DNA of 64,000 nt, from NCBI RefSeq assembly GCF_009363435.1, contig NZ_CP045354.1:190001-254000 (forward strand). Direction: 5' to 3'. Both the position numbers and the translations under genes were made by a program. Positions 53,957 to 63,258 of this stretch are shown one piece after another. Within the stretch, counting starts at the first letter, position 1, and each line of letters begins with the position of its first letter. The DNA comes from Labrenzia sp. THAF82 (GTDB lineage Bacteria; Pseudomonadota; Alphaproteobacteria; Rhizobiales; Stappiaceae). The notes under the pieces are model-generated. The model was given only the letters and a program-made list of their open reading frames with translations, was not told where the DNA came from and ran no database searches.

Positions 53957-54448
53957 ATGGTCTTGGCCCTGTTCGCAGTGAGCGGCACGGCAACAACCAC
54001 GCTGGCCGAAGACGGTGCAGTCGATGCCTATTTGCCTGTCGCCGATGCGACACTCAAATCGTCTTATGCCAAGCTGATGGAACAGGAAAACATCAGTTCG
54101 ACAGACAAGCTATTTGCGCATCGTATCGATGGGTGCATCCGAGGCTCGAAACACAAAACCATTCACGCCGTTCAGGACCGTGGCTTGCCGCGCGGACCAG
54201 AGTATCCGACTTTCGTCTTCGTATCCGAGCCCAACCACGACGATATGCAGCTCATCCAAAAGGCTTTTGCAGGCCGGCATCTCTATATCCTCGACGAAGC
54301 CGCCTGTCGGCCCGATGCCTGTCTTCTGTCAGCAGAAAAGGGCTATTCGGATATTTGCCTTGCCGACGGCTCGGGAAGTCCGGGCGAAAATCTCCCTGGC
54401 CTGCGCCAGGATTTCTGGTCAGATCTGCTCAAACTCTTTGGGTTGTGA
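53957..54448 (+). CDS. Secreted protein of unknown function
   Basis: About 163 residues. A hydrophobic signal-like segment, MVLALFAVSGTATTTLA, is followed by an acidic mature part (AEDGAVDAY). The basic residues expected before the core (SIRKTAIV) lie upstream in the same open frame, so the true start may be a TTG or other codon further upstream; no good ribosome-binding site was found. Three or four Cys (GCIRG, AACRPDACLL, DICLAD) could form disulfides. No family recognised. Confidence 0.6.
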   Translation: MVLALFAVSGTATTTLAEDGAVDAYLPVADATLKSSYAKLMEQENISSTDKLFAHRIDGCIRGSKHKTIHAVQDRGLPRGPEYPTFVFVSEPNHDDMQLIQKAFAGRHLYILDEAACRPDACLLSAEKGYSDICLADGSGSPGENLPGLRQDFWSDLLKLFGL

Positions 54449-54453
54449 AAACC

Positions 54454-54927
54454 TCAAGACCGTCCAAGCGGCAACAGGTTGTCGTCTTTCAGAGTTTCCA
54501 TGGCGATCGATGATCTGACATGATGGACAGCCTCCTGGGGCAACAGTTCGTCATTTATAACGTGGCTAAGTGCTTTCAGGTCTGGAACGACGATCTTGAG
54601 CATATAGTCCTGGTCACCTGTCAGTGTATGAGCTTCCTGCACTTCCGGCATTGCCTTGACCATGTTGCGAAAACGGCGGGCATTCTCTTTGCTGTGGGCA
54701 CCCAACGTTACGCCGACAAAAGCAGTAACCGTCAAGCCCAGCGCCTCGGCATCCAACGCGGCCCTGTATCGACGGATAATCCCCGCTTCTTCCAACTTGG
54801 CCCTTCTGCGTGAAACCTGACTCGCAGACAGATTGATCACGTCGCCCAGCTCGGAATTGGTGAGCGCAGCATTTTCCTGCAATGCGGCCAACAACTTCAC
54901 ATCATATCCATCCAACGCAACTGTCAC
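54454..54927 (-). CDS. Lrp/AsnC family regulator (likely of hpd)
   Basis: 157 residues: helix-turn-helix (DVKLLAALQENAALTNSELG then LSASQVSRRRAKLEEAG) and a RAM domain with TGDQDYMLKIVV. The chosen GTG has AAGGA 7 bases upstream; a TTG eight codons earlier is possible. Divergent from 4-hydroxyphenylpyruvate dioxygenase, so it probably responds to an aromatic amino acid and controls tyrosine breakdown (inference). Confidence 0.88.
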   Translation of the reverse strand: MTVALDGYDVKLLAALQENAALTNSELGDVINLSASQVSRRRAKLEEAGIIRRYRAALDAEALGLTVTAFVGVTLGAHSKENARRFRNMVKAMPEVQEAHTLTGDQDYMLKIVVPDLKALSHVINDELLPQEAVHHVRSSIAMETLKDDNLLPLGRS

Positions 54928-55055
54928 GCGTCTTTCCTTAATTTTCTGCAAGAACCATGCACTAACTTACGCGAAATCACGTGCTTTGCACACACAATGC
55001 GCATCTTTGCCTCCATCCTGCTCTCAATGACGAAAGCTCCAGAGGAGGCTCTTTT

Positions 55056-56168
55056 ATGGGACCGTTTCCACATGATGCACCACCTGCTCAAATAAATGAC
55101 CAGAATCCTGCTGGCACCGATGGTTTCGAGTTTGTTGAATTCGCCCACCCAGAGCCAGAGAAGCTCGACGCCCTGTTCCGCAAGATGGGCTATGTCCCTG
55201 TTGCAAAACACAAGAGCAAGAACATCACGCTCTACCGTCAGGGTGATGTGACCTATGTCTTGAACGCGGAGCCGGGCAGTCACGGCATGTCATTTGTCGA
55301 AACGCATGGTCCTTGCGCGCCGTCCATGGCCTGGCGTGTTGTCGATGCGCAAAAGGCTTTTGACCATGCTGTCGCAAGAGGTGCGACACCCTATGAAGGC
55401 GAGGGCAAGGTTCTGGAGACACCGGCCATCGTCGGCATCGGCGGATCGCTGCTCTATTTTGTCGACAGATATGGCGGAGCTGGCTCGGCCTATTCCGCAG
55501 AATTCAACTGGCTGGGTGAAGAGAACCCAAGACCGGGTGGTGTCGGCTTTTATTATCTCGACCATCTCACCCACAATGTCTATCGCGGCAACATGGACAA
55601 ATGGTGGGATTTTTATCGGGACCTCTTTAACTTCAGGCAGATCCACTTCTTCGACATCGACGGTCGCATCACGGGTCTCGTCAGCCGCGCGATCACGAGC
55701 CCTTGCGGGAAAATCCGTATTCCGCTGAATGAATCCAAGGATGACACCAGCCAAATTGAGGAATACCTGAAAAAGTACAACGGCGAAGGCATCCAGCACA
55801 TTGCTGTGGGAACCGACGACATTTACGACAGCACGGACAAACTTGCCGCCAACGAGCTGAAATTCATGCCTGGCCCTCCGGATACCTACTATGAACGATC
55901 TTCTGAGCGCGTTCAGGGGCATGAAGAGCCGATCGACCGGATGAAAAAACATGGCATTCTGATCGACGGCGAAGGAGTGATCGATGGCGGCACCACCAAA
56001 ATCCTTTTGCAAATATTTTCAAAAACCGTGATCGGTCCGATCTTTTTCGAATTCATCCAGAGGAAGGGCGACGAAGGCTTTGGTGAAGGTAATTTCCGCG
56101 CTCTGTTCGAATCCATTGAAGAAGATCAGATCCGCCGAGGTGTGATTAAAACTGAAGCCGCCGAGTAA
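55056..56168 (+). CDS. hpd: 4-hydroxyphenylpyruvate dioxygenase
   Basis: Iron enzyme converting 4-hydroxyphenylpyruvate to homogentisate in tyrosine catabolism. 370 residues, two vicinal-oxygen-chelate halves. Iron ligands are His in LDHLTHNV, His in IQHIAVGT and Glu in FFEFIQRKG. Strong AGAGGAGG before the ATG. Divergent from the Lrp-type regulator and followed by a terminator. No hmgA or fah in the window. Confidence 0.95.
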   Translation: MGPFPHDAPPAQINDQNPAGTDGFEFVEFAHPEPEKLDALFRKMGYVPVAKHKSKNITLYRQGDVTYVLNAEPGSHGMSFVETHGPCAPSMAWRVVDAQKAFDHAVARGATPYEGEGKVLETPAIVGIGGSLLYFVDRYGGAGSAYSAEFNWLGEENPRPGGVGFYYLDHLTHNVYRGNMDKWWDFYRDLFNFRQIHFFDIDGRITGLVSRAITSPCGKIRIPLNESKDDTSQIEEYLKKYNGEGIQHIAVGTDDIYDSTDKLAANELKFMPGPPDTYYERSSERVQGHEEPIDRMKKHGILIDGEGVIDGGTTKILLQIFSKTVIGPIFFEFIQRKGDEGFGEGNFRALFESIEEDQIRRGVIKTEAAE

Positions 56169-56190
56169 ACCCACTTGCCGGTCGCTCTGG

Positions 56191-56228
56191 AAGGCCGCTT
56201 TCTCCTGATGAGAGAGCGGCTTTTTTTG
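56191..56228 (+). terminator. Intrinsic terminator after hpd
   Basis: Stem GCCGCTTTCTC / GAGAGAGCGGC (one G-T pair) with a 5-base loop, then seven T. Confidence 0.85.
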
Positions 56229-56519
56229 ATGCAGGCATTCTTTAGAAAGCTCCACCAAGTCCTTCCTGGAACAACAACTTTCGGTATATTTGAAGGGCGA
56301 GTTTACGGTTATCAGATTTTTTCGCGATTTTTTTTGCAAAAAATTTTTTGTCGTAAACTACTGAAAGATATGTGAGTTTTTGAACAACTTCAGCCTTAAG
56401 AGACATTCTCAAGACGTTTTTTGAAAAAGCTCGGGAACAAGGCTGGTTCCAATGGGTTTTACTATCAGAGGCTGCCGAGTAGGCCCTCTGTTGCATTGTC
56501 TAAGCACAAACTTCTAATA
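56229..56519. other. AT-rich intergenic island, possible small RNA
   Basis: About 290 bases with unusually many A/T tracts (TTTTTTTTGC, AAAAAATTTTTT) against a GC-rich background. No convincing protein: the ORFs here lack ribosome-binding sites and family-like sequence. A plus-strand terminator lies at its right end although no plus-strand gene precedes it after the hpd terminator, so a small RNA is possible. Confidence 0.4.
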
Positions 56520-56549
56520 CCTCTGCGCATTGCGTAGAGGTTTTTTTTT
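56520..56549 (+). terminator. Orphan intrinsic terminator (plus strand)
   Basis: CCTCTGCGC-ATT-GCGTAGAGG stem (one G-T pair) followed by nine T. On the minus strand no T-run follows, so it is not a gshB terminator in the usual orientation. Confidence 0.75.
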
Positions 56550-56564
56550 GCTCGTGCAATTTCC

Positions 56565-57509
56565 CTAGGATTTGACCTTTGCTTCGAGCACATCCCAGAC
56601 CTTGCCCGCAACATCGGGACCGCCGAGTTTGCGGATTGCCCTGATGCCCGTGGGTGCGGTGACGTTGATCTCCGTCAGCAGGCCGTCAATGACGTCGATA
56701 CCGACCAGAATGAGACCTTTCTCTCGCAAGGAAGGGCCCAGTCGCGCGCAAATTTCGCGCTCGCGATCTGTCAAGTCGCTGTCAGTCGGCGCTCCACCAC
56801 GCACCATGTTGGATCTGAGATCACCCTCCGCCGGAACGCGATTGACCGCTCCCGCGAACTCACCATTGACCAGCAGGATACGCTTGTCGCCGTGTTTCAC
56901 ATTCGGCAGGAATTGCTGAATCACCCATGGTTCCCGGAAGGTCGCATCGAAAAAGTCATAGAGGGAGCCGTAATTGAGGTCATCGTTGGTGATGCGGAAC
57001 ACGGCTGCGCCACCATGACCAAACAGCGGCTTCATGACGATGTCGCCGTACTCCTGGCGGAACAGGTCTATTTCCGTCCGGTCCTTCGTGATCAGCGTCG
57101 GAGGCATCAGGTCTGCAAATTCGGTAACGAACAGTTTTTCAGGTGCGTTGCGCACTTCCCTGGGATCATTGACGACCAACGTGGAAGGATGGATTTTCTC
57201 AAGAATATGCGTTGCGGCGATGTAAGACAGATCAAATGGCGGGTCCTGACGCATCAACACAACGTCCATCTCGCGCATGTCGACACGCCGCTTTTCGCCA
57301 AGTGTGAAATGATTTCCCTTCTGATCGCGAACCTCGACATGTTCGAGCGCACAGAAAACCTCATTGCCCCGCAATGCCAGCCGTTCAGGCGTATAATGGT
57401 ATAGCTCATGACCCCTGGATTGAGCTTCAAGCATCAGTGCAAATGCACTGTCACCTGCAATATTGATGGTCGAGATATGGTCCATCTGGACCGCAACTTT
57501 CAAAGCCAT
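56565..57509 (-). CDS. gshB: Glutathione synthetase GshB
   Basis: ATP-grasp ligase joining gamma-glutamylcysteine and glycine. 314 residues with [20 protein letters not shown], the substrate-facing [29 protein letters not shown] and [12 protein letters not shown]. Last of the rsmI-yraN-gshB minus-strand group, a common alphaproteobacterial order. Confidence 0.96.
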   Translation of the reverse strand: MALKVAVQMDHISTINIAGDSAFALMLEAQSRGHELYHYTPERLALRGNEVFCALEHVEVRDQKGNHFTLGEKRRVDMREMDVVLMRQDPPFDLSYIAATHILEKIHPSTLVVNDPREVRNAPEKLFVTEFADLMPPTLITKDRTEIDLFRQEYGDIVMKPLFGHGGAAVFRITNDDLNYGSLYDFFDATFREPWVIQQFLPNVKHGDKRILLVNGEFAGAVNRVPAEGDLRSNMVRGGAPTDSDLTDREREICARLGPSLREKGLILVGIDVIDGLLTEINVTAPTGIRAIRKLGGPDVAGKVWDVLEAKVKS

Positions 57510-57685
57510 GAGGTAACTTCCGGCGGGCGCGCATCAGCGCGGAGGGATTTTAGATCGGGTGGTCCAGATATGCGTTCGGTTTACGGCTTTGTCCAGAGGG
57601 GACCTCGTTTGCTGCAATCCTTCACTTTGGCGAAGTCCGCCAGAACCGGATGGACGGTGTCCGGTCAGCGTTGCCAGGGCGTCGG

Positions 57686-58075
57686 CTAATCCCGAGCCTC
57701 AAACGCGTTTTCAATCCGCTCAGGCAAAGCCCAGGGACGCACAACCACAATATCGAAGCGGAGCGTAAAAAATCCTGCCTTTGGATGCTGTGAGACAAAA
57801 ATCTTCGCGGCCTTGGCAATGCGCTTCTGGCTTGCCGGGGTCACAGCTTCCAGCGCCGCATCGCGGGTCTTGCGCGCTTTGACCTCAACAAAGGCAACCG
57901 TCTTGCGTTTTTTGGCAATCAGATCGATCTCTCCTGCCTTTGTCTTGTAGCGCCGTTTCAGGATCCGCCATCCTGTCAGGCGCAAATACCAGGCAGCCCA
58001 GGTCTCCGCTGCCAGTCCGCGCTTGTGTGCCCTTTGCCGCTTTGCCTTTTTGCTCTTTTGACCGGAAGCGGCCAT
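57686..58075 (-). CDS. yraN: UPF0102 family protein YraN
   Basis: 129-residue endonuclease-like fold with the nuclease-type residues of GLAAETWAAWYLRLTG, AGEIDLIAK and VAFVEVKARKT (E-x-D...E-x-K). A basic N-terminus (KSKKAKRQRAHKRG) suggests nucleic-acid binding. It overlaps the rsmI stop by one base. The biological role of the family is not settled. Confidence 0.92.
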   Translation of the reverse strand: MAASGQKSKKAKRQRAHKRGLAAETWAAWYLRLTGWRILKRRYKTKAGEIDLIAKKRKTVAFVEVKARKTRDAALEAVTPASQKRIAKAAKIFVSQHPKAGFFTLRFDIVVVRPWALPERIENAFEARD

Positions 58076-58989
58076 CAGTTGCCGGCTCCCTTCAGTTCAA
58101 GCGCGCGCTTATAGACGTCGCTGCGCTCAAGCCCGGTCGCCTTGGCTACCTTCTTTGCTGCTGCACTTACTGGCATTTCAACGAGTGCTTTGCTCAAGAG
58201 TGCATCCAGATCGGCCGCGTCTTCTTCTGGCGCTTCTTCCGGCGGGCCAACAAGGATGACGATCTCTCCCTTGACGGTCAGATCCTGAAATCTTGCAGCA
58301 AGTTCACCGAGTGTTCCGCGCTCAAATGTCTCGAAGCGCTTGGTCAGTTCGCGCGCGACGACCGCCTCACGACCATCTCCCAATGACGCCGCCATCAATT
58401 GCAAGGTGGCCCCGGTTCGGTGTGGCGATTCAAAAAAGATCAATGTTGCCGGGATTTTCGCCAATTCCTCCAGTCTCCTGGATTTCGGTCCGCCCTTTTG
58501 CGGCAAGAAACCGGCAAAAAGAACTGTGTCGCTCGGCAGGCCAGCAGCAACCAGGCCACTGAGCGGAGCCGATGCGCCTGGGATAGGAACGACCTTGTGA
58601 CCGGCGGCAACGACATCTCGAACCAACCGGTATCCGGGGTCTGAAACGAGCGGTGTTCCAGCATCGGAAACAAGTGCCACAGCTTTGCCGCTATCCAAGG
58701 TGTCCATGATCTTGGGGCGCTGTTTGTCCGCGTTGTGCTCGTGATAAGGCATCAAGGGGGTTTTCAAACCGAACTTCTGCGTGAGCGTGGACGTGACGCG
58801 CGTGTCTTCGCAGGCAATGACTCTGCTCGCCGCCAGAGTTTCCAGTGCTCGAACGGTAATGTCACCAAGATTACCGATCGGAGTTGAAACGATGTAGAGC
58901 GCCGGTTCCAGATTGGGGGCGGAAAAGACGTGTTCGGAGAGGCTATAGCGGTTTTTGTCGCCGGACGGAGCGGGTAAATCTGTCGTCAT
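58075..58989 (-). CDS. rsmI: 16S rRNA 2'-O-methyltransferase RsmI
   Basis: Methylates C1402 of 16S rRNA using SAM. 304 residues of the tetrapyrrole-methylase fold: LYIVSTPIGNLGDITVRALE, CEDTRVT, VSDAGTPLVSDPGYRLV, PIPGASAP and FFESPHR. AAGGAG lies 5 bases before the chosen ATG; 19 open codons upstream are not needed. Divergent from the lipoprotein gene. Confidence 0.95.
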   Translation of the reverse strand: MTTDLPAPSGDKNRYSLSEHVFSAPNLEPALYIVSTPIGNLGDITVRALETLAASRVIACEDTRVTSTLTQKFGLKTPLMPYHEHNADKQRPKIMDTLDSGKAVALVSDAGTPLVSDPGYRLVRDVVAAGHKVVPIPGASAPLSGLVAAGLPSDTVLFAGFLPQKGGPKSRRLEELAKIPATLIFFESPHRTGATLQLMAASLGDGREAVVARELTKRFETFERGTLGELAARFQDLTVKGEIVILVGPPEEAPEEDAADLDALLSKALVEMPVSAAAKKVAKATGLERSDVYKRALELKGAGN

Positions 58990-59186
58990 GGCAGCTCCTT
59001 TCCACCCGGCGACACTGGGAATGGACCCATCGCCGGAATGCTTCATGCCCTTGCGCTATCGCCTGAGCACACCCGATGCAAGGCAAATCCACTGTTGATC
59101 AGATGGATATGCTATTGAAACGCCATCTAAACTGGACAGGTTCGAAACGAATACGTAAGTCTTTCCCAAAGGGTGGATTGACAGAT

Positions 59187-60410
59187 ATGGCAAGCGGAAT
59201 GCGGGGCGACGACGCGCAACAGCGCAGACGGTTATTCTTGAAAACGGCGCTGGCCGGCACCGGTACCATGCTGCTTGGCGGGTGCATGGGGTCGACCCTT
59301 GGGTCTTATCCGGGCAATCAAATACAACCCGAAGCACAGCCACAGATATCAGGCGAGGTGATTGGGTCCGGCTCGGTGCGCATCGGTTTATTGCTACCGC
59401 TGGCGAGTACCAGCAATGACACATCTGTCGGCACCGTCTTTAAAAATGCCGCCGCCCTTGCCCTTCAGAATTTTCCAAGTGCCGATCTCCAACTGCTGGT
59501 CAAAGACACGGGCGGAACCGCGACCGGCGGGCGCGCTGCCGCACAGGCAGCCATTTCCGAAGGCGCTGAACTCATCCTCGGCCCCGTGTTTTCTACCGCG
59601 GTATCAGGGGCCGCACAGGCAGCCAGATCCAGTGGCATTCCCGTAATCGCGTTTTCAACCGACACGTCTGTTGCTTCACGAAGCATCTATCTGCTGAGCT
59701 TCTTGCCCGAAGGCAACGTCAAGCGCATCATCGGATACGCCAACAGCCAGCGCAAAAGCTCTTATGCAGCTCTCATTCCGGAGAGCCCGTACGGTGCCGT
59801 GGTCGAAGCAGCGTTTCGCCAAGAAGTCGGACGTGGTTCGGGGCGGATCGCCACGATCCAGCGATACAAGCAAACCGGCTCGGATACGTCCGACCTGGTT
59901 GCCAAAACGTCAGCCTTGACGTCGGTTCTCAACAATATCGATGCGTTGTTCGTGCCTGCTGGCGGGTCTGCGCCAAGCACTGTCGTTCAGACACTCGTTG
60001 GGCAAGGCGCTGATTTCGGCAGGATCAAGCTGCTGGGAACCGGGCAATGGGACGTTGGCCAGATCAAAAGCAATCCGGCTCTCGCCGGCGCATGGTTTGC
60101 CGGCCCTGAAGAGCAGAACTTCAACACCTTCGCGCAGCAATACCAGAAGACCTATGGCTCCGCACCGCCACGCAACGCTAGTCTTGCCTATGATGGCGTA
60201 ACACTGTGCGCCGGCCTTGTGCGCGCGGCCGGTCAGCAGCGTTTTCAGCAGAATATATTGACCAATCGCGACGGTTTCATCGGTATTGACGGGCTATTCC
60301 GCTTTCAGTCCAATGGTCTGAATCAACGCGGGCTCGCCGTGTTCCAGCTCACTGGCGCGGGTGTACAGGTGATATCGCCAGCGCCAAGGGACTTCAGGTC
60401 CGGTTTCTAG
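59187..60410 (+). CDS. Penicillin-binding protein activator-type lipoprotein (LpoA/LppC family)
   Basis: 407 residues. Lipoprotein signal: basic QRRRLFLK, hydrophobic core and lipobox LLGGC with Cys about 33. The mature part has a type I periplasmic-binding fold (VRIGLLLPLAST, ELILGPVFSTAVSGAAQAA, GIPVIAFSTD, NIDALFVPAGG, PRNASLAYDGV). In E. coli LpoA activates PBP1A; alphaproteobacterial relatives lack its N-terminal TPR domain, as here. Divergent from rsmI, conserved order. Confidence 0.88.
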   Translation: MASGMRGDDAQQRRRLFLKTALAGTGTMLLGGCMGSTLGSYPGNQIQPEAQPQISGEVIGSGSVRIGLLLPLASTSNDTSVGTVFKNAAALALQNFPSADLQLLVKDTGGTATGGRAAAQAAISEGAELILGPVFSTAVSGAAQAARSSGIPVIAFSTDTSVASRSIYLLSFLPEGNVKRIIGYANSQRKSSYAALIPESPYGAVVEAAFRQEVGRGSGRIATIQRYKQTGSDTSDLVAKTSALTSVLNNIDALFVPAGGSAPSTVVQTLVGQGADFGRIKLLGTGQWDVGQIKSNPALAGAWFAGPEEQNFNTFAQQYQKTYGSAPPRNASLAYDGVTLCAGLVRAAGQQRFQQNILTNRDGFIGIDGLFRFQSNGLNQRGLAVFQLTGAGVQVISPAPRDFRSGF

Positions 60411-60464
60411 CGTGCCGCACACGTTCAGGATGAACCCAACATCTGTCGGGGGTAAAAAGTCAAG

Positions 60465-61688
60465 ATGCTGAGCGGCAAGCAGATCGTTCTGATCATCAGC
60501 GGTGGCATAGCCGCCTACAAATCTCTCGACCTGATCCGGCGTCTGAAGGAGCGTGGGGCGCGTGTCGTTCCGGTCATGACGAGAGGCGCTCAGGAATTTA
60601 TCACGCCTCTCTCTGTCGGTGCTCTGTCAGCTGAAAAGGTGTTCACAAGCCTCTTTGACCGGGAAGACGAGCACGACGTTGGTCATATCCGGCTTGCACG
60701 CGATCACGACCTGATCCTGATCGCGCCAGCCACTGCCGATCTTATGGCCAAGATGGCGCACGGTATTGCCGACGACCTGGCAACTGCGGTTCTGTTGGCA
60801 ACGGACACTCCCGTGCTGGTGGCACCGGCGATGAACCCCAAGATGTGGCGAAACCCTGCGACCCTGCGCAATCTTGAGACACTGAAACAACGGGGCCTGA
60901 CCTTTTGCGGTCCGGCCTCGGGCGAGATGGCGGAAAAAGGAGAGGCCGGCGTCGGGCGCATGAGCGAACCGCTTGAGATCGTCGCAGCTGCAGAGACATT
61001 GCTAAGGGATACGGACGCCAAGGCCGGCAAGCTGCCGCTGACCGGCAAGCATGTGCTGATCACCTCCGGTCCGACCCATGAGCCGATCGACCCTGTGCGC
61101 TACATCGCCAACCGCTCATCCGGCAAACAAGGTCACGCGCTGGCAAAAGCCGCCTTTGCTGCCGGTGCGCGTGTCACGCTTGTGTCCGGACCTGTGACAT
61201 TGCCCGATCCGGATAACATTGAGGTTCACCACGTAGAGAGCGCTTCAGACATGCTGCAAGCGGTCAACGCCAGCCTACCTGCCGACATTGCGATCATGGC
61301 AGCAGCCGTTGCTGACTGGCGCGTGACATCCGAGGGGAAGCAAAAGATCAAAAAGGATGGGAGTGGCAAGCCTCCCATGCTGGATCTTGCTGAAAATCCC
61401 GACATCCTGAAGACCATCGGGCACCATCCCGACTTGCGCCCCAAGCTGTTGATCGGCTTTGCCGCCGAAACGCAGGACCTTGTTGCCAATGCGCGTGCCA
61501 AGCTTGAACGCAAGAATGCCGACTGGATTGTCGCCAATGACGTCAGTCCAGAATCCGGCATCATGGGCGGTGACGCCAACACAATCCGGCTGGTCAGCAA
61601 AGACGGCGTGGAGGACTGGCCGCAAATGAGCAAATCGGACGTTGCAGCCAGGATTATCGCGCGGGCAGCTGCCGCTTTGACTTCCTGA
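60465..61688 (+). CDS. coaBC: Bifunctional CoaBC (phosphopantothenoylcysteine synthase/decarboxylase)
   Basis: 407 residues. Flavin-dependent decarboxylase half (CoaC, about 1-180): ISGGIAAYKSLDLIRRL, the catalytic His region EHDVGHIRLA and PAMNPKMW. Ligase half (CoaB, about 190-405) has LITSGPTHEPIDPVRYIANR, AAVADWRV and KIKK. The CoaC segment aligning with E. coli ACGDIGPGRM reads EKGEAGVGRM, so the Cys is replaced. Followed later by dut, the common coaBC-dut neighbourhood. Confidence 0.94.
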   Translation: MLSGKQIVLIISGGIAAYKSLDLIRRLKERGARVVPVMTRGAQEFITPLSVGALSAEKVFTSLFDREDEHDVGHIRLARDHDLILIAPATADLMAKMAHGIADDLATAVLLATDTPVLVAPAMNPKMWRNPATLRNLETLKQRGLTFCGPASGEMAEKGEAGVGRMSEPLEIVAAAETLLRDTDAKAGKLPLTGKHVLITSGPTHEPIDPVRYIANRSSGKQGHALAKAAFAAGARVTLVSGPVTLPDPDNIEVHHVESASDMLQAVNASLPADIAIMAAAVADWRVTSEGKQKIKKDGSGKPPMLDLAENPDILKTIGHHPDLRPKLLIGFAAETQDLVANARAKLERKNADWIVANDVSPESGIMGGDANTIRLVSKDGVEDWPQMSKSDVAARIIARAAAALTS

Positions 61689-61711
61689 GCCGGTCCGAAC
61701 CTGCGCTTCGG

Positions 61712-62512
61712 TTATGTACCGAAGTCGAAGTAGCTCATGCTGATCGACCCATATTCATAGCTCCGATGCAACAATTTGGGCCTGGTCTTTGGCTCACCCG
61801 CTCCAAAGGCAAAGAAGAGCGGCAGAAGATGTTCTTCGGTGGGATGGTTCTTGCGGAAGTCCGGCGCGGCTTCCAGATCCTCAAAATATTCGATGGAACC
61901 TGCCGCCAGTCCCTGGTCCAGCCAATTGTCAAAGCCGGAGACCCAATCAGGAGCAGGAGACCCCTGGGGTGCGATGCGTCGCAGATTGTGGGTCGTGCTG
62001 CCGGAACCGACAATCAGATAACCCTTTGTCTTCAAAGGCGCGAGATCTCTGCCAAGCTTAAAGAGAGTGGCCGGTGTGCTGCCGAAAGGCAGAGACAGCG
62101 CGATGACGGGGATGTCGGCTTCAGGATAGGCGAGGGACAGCGGAACCCAGGCGCCATGGTCAAGGCCCCATTCGCTGTCAAGGATGACGTCGTGACCTTG
62201 ATTTTCAAGCAGGCGAGCGACCTCGTCGACCTGATCTTCATCCGCGATTGCAGGATAGTCGATATCGTAAAGCGCTTTCGGGAAGCCTTGAAAATCATGG
62301 TAGGTGCGCAGACGACCCGGAGCAGAAAGCCTCAAGCCCGGCGTTTCCCAGTGAGCGGACAGGATGACAATTGCTTTCGGGGTGGACGTTACATCCGCAA
62401 ACGACTTCAAAAAACGGCTGGCCGCCGTATCTTCCAGAGCAAGGGTCGGTGCGCCATGTGCGAAAAACACCGACGGGGTCTTGGCCTCCTGCATCTCGCT
62501 TGCTCCATTCAT
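61712..62512 (-). CDS. LigB/DODA-type extradiol dioxygenase family protein
   Basis: About 266 residues of the class III extradiol dioxygenase fold: SVFFAHGAPTLAL (metal His), IVILSAHWETPG (second His), GLDHGAWVPLSLAYPEADIP and GSGSTTHNLRRI. The 4,5-DOPA dioxygenase branch is likely, but some relatives act on other catechols. Two ATG starts six codons apart each have a reasonable ribosome-binding site; the upstream one is given. Convergent with coaBC. Confidence 0.9.
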   Translation of the reverse strand: MNGASEMQEAKTPSVFFAHGAPTLALEDTAASRFLKSFADVTSTPKAIVILSAHWETPGLRLSAPGRLRTYHDFQGFPKALYDIDYPAIADEDQVDEVARLLENQGHDVILDSEWGLDHGAWVPLSLAYPEADIPVIALSLPFGSTPATLFKLGRDLAPLKTKGYLIVGSGSTTHNLRRIAPQGSPAPDWVSGFDNWLDQGLAAGSIEYFEDLEAAPDFRKNHPTEEHLLPLFFAFGAGEPKTRPKLLHRSYEYGSISMSYFDFGT

Positions 62513-62604
62513 CCGTTTGGTTCCTACAGGATGAACATAGGCCTGGCAGGCATCTTTATTAATGCCTGGATCGGAGAAGGCGTGTTCCCGGATTGTGAAC
62601 AATG

Positions 62605-62634
62605 AAAAGCCGCCTCCGGGTGACCGGAAGCGGC
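62605..62634 (-). terminator. Intrinsic terminator after the OmpA-like gene
   Basis: On the minus strand GCCGCTTCCGG-TCAC-CCGGAGGCGGC (one mismatch) followed by TTTTC. Confidence 0.75.
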
Positions 62635-62655
62635 AATCTTGCAGCACCGTAGTTT

Positions 62656-63237
62656 TTATCGGTAGCCAACATTGATGAGCTGAACGCGGCGGTTGATCGC
62701 AGCGTCCGGTTTGGATGGCTCACGAAGCTGTTCTTCACCCATACCCACAGCAAACAGGTACTGGCTGGGAACCTGGAATGTGGTGACAAGCGCTTCCCGG
62801 ACGGCCTTTGCTCTCCTGATGGAGAGTTCAAGATTGTACTCGCGATCACCTTTGGCATCCGTGTGCCCGACGATAAAGAAGGTCTGGCCCTGCAGATAAG
62901 GCGTATGCAGCGCATCAGCGATCAGACCGACTGTCTCGTAGGACTCAGGCTTGATCCGCGCAGAATCAAAGTCGAACGTGATTTCGATGTTGAACTGGCG
63001 CAATGAAGCCAATTTGTCCCACAGAGGTACGCCCTGCGGCGAGTTGGCACCTGGATACTTCTGGATGTTTTCAAACGCCGCCTTTTGCAATGCATCTGCG
63101 CTGACATCCACTTTTTGCTGAGCACCTTGAAGTGAATTGATGATCTCGTTCCGGTTGAGTTGTGTCTGCGCCGACGACCCCACGACCGCGGCTGTCATTA
63201 CAGCAGCCGAAAGACCGGCCAAAAGAAGCTTTTTCAT
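62656..63237 (-). CDS. OmpA family peptidoglycan-binding protein
   Basis: 193 residues. Signal peptide MKKLLLAGLSAAVMTAAVVG with cleavage near SSA. The OmpA-like domain (about 80-193) has FNIEITFDFDSARIKPES, FFIVGHTDAKGDREYNLELS and RRAKAVREAL, and ends INRRVQLI. No beta-barrel and no lipobox, so a soluble periplasmic peptidoglycan-associated protein. In a two-gene unit after the Cys-rich protein. Confidence 0.92.
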   Translation of the reverse strand: MKKLLLAGLSAAVMTAAVVGSSAQTQLNRNEIINSLQGAQQKVDVSADALQKAAFENIQKYPGANSPQGVPLWDKLASLRQFNIEITFDFDSARIKPESYETVGLIADALHTPYLQGQTFFIVGHTDAKGDREYNLELSIRRAKAVREALVTTFQVPSQYLFAVGMGEEQLREPSKPDAAINRRVQLINVGYR

Positions 63238-63258
63238 TTTTCGTCTCCCAATCCGGTC

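Noticed and set aside
56242..56496. 84-codon minus-strand ORF with Lys-rich stretch in the AT-rich island
   Set aside because: No ribosome-binding site; the Lys/Phe-rich sequence follows simply from the A and T tracts.
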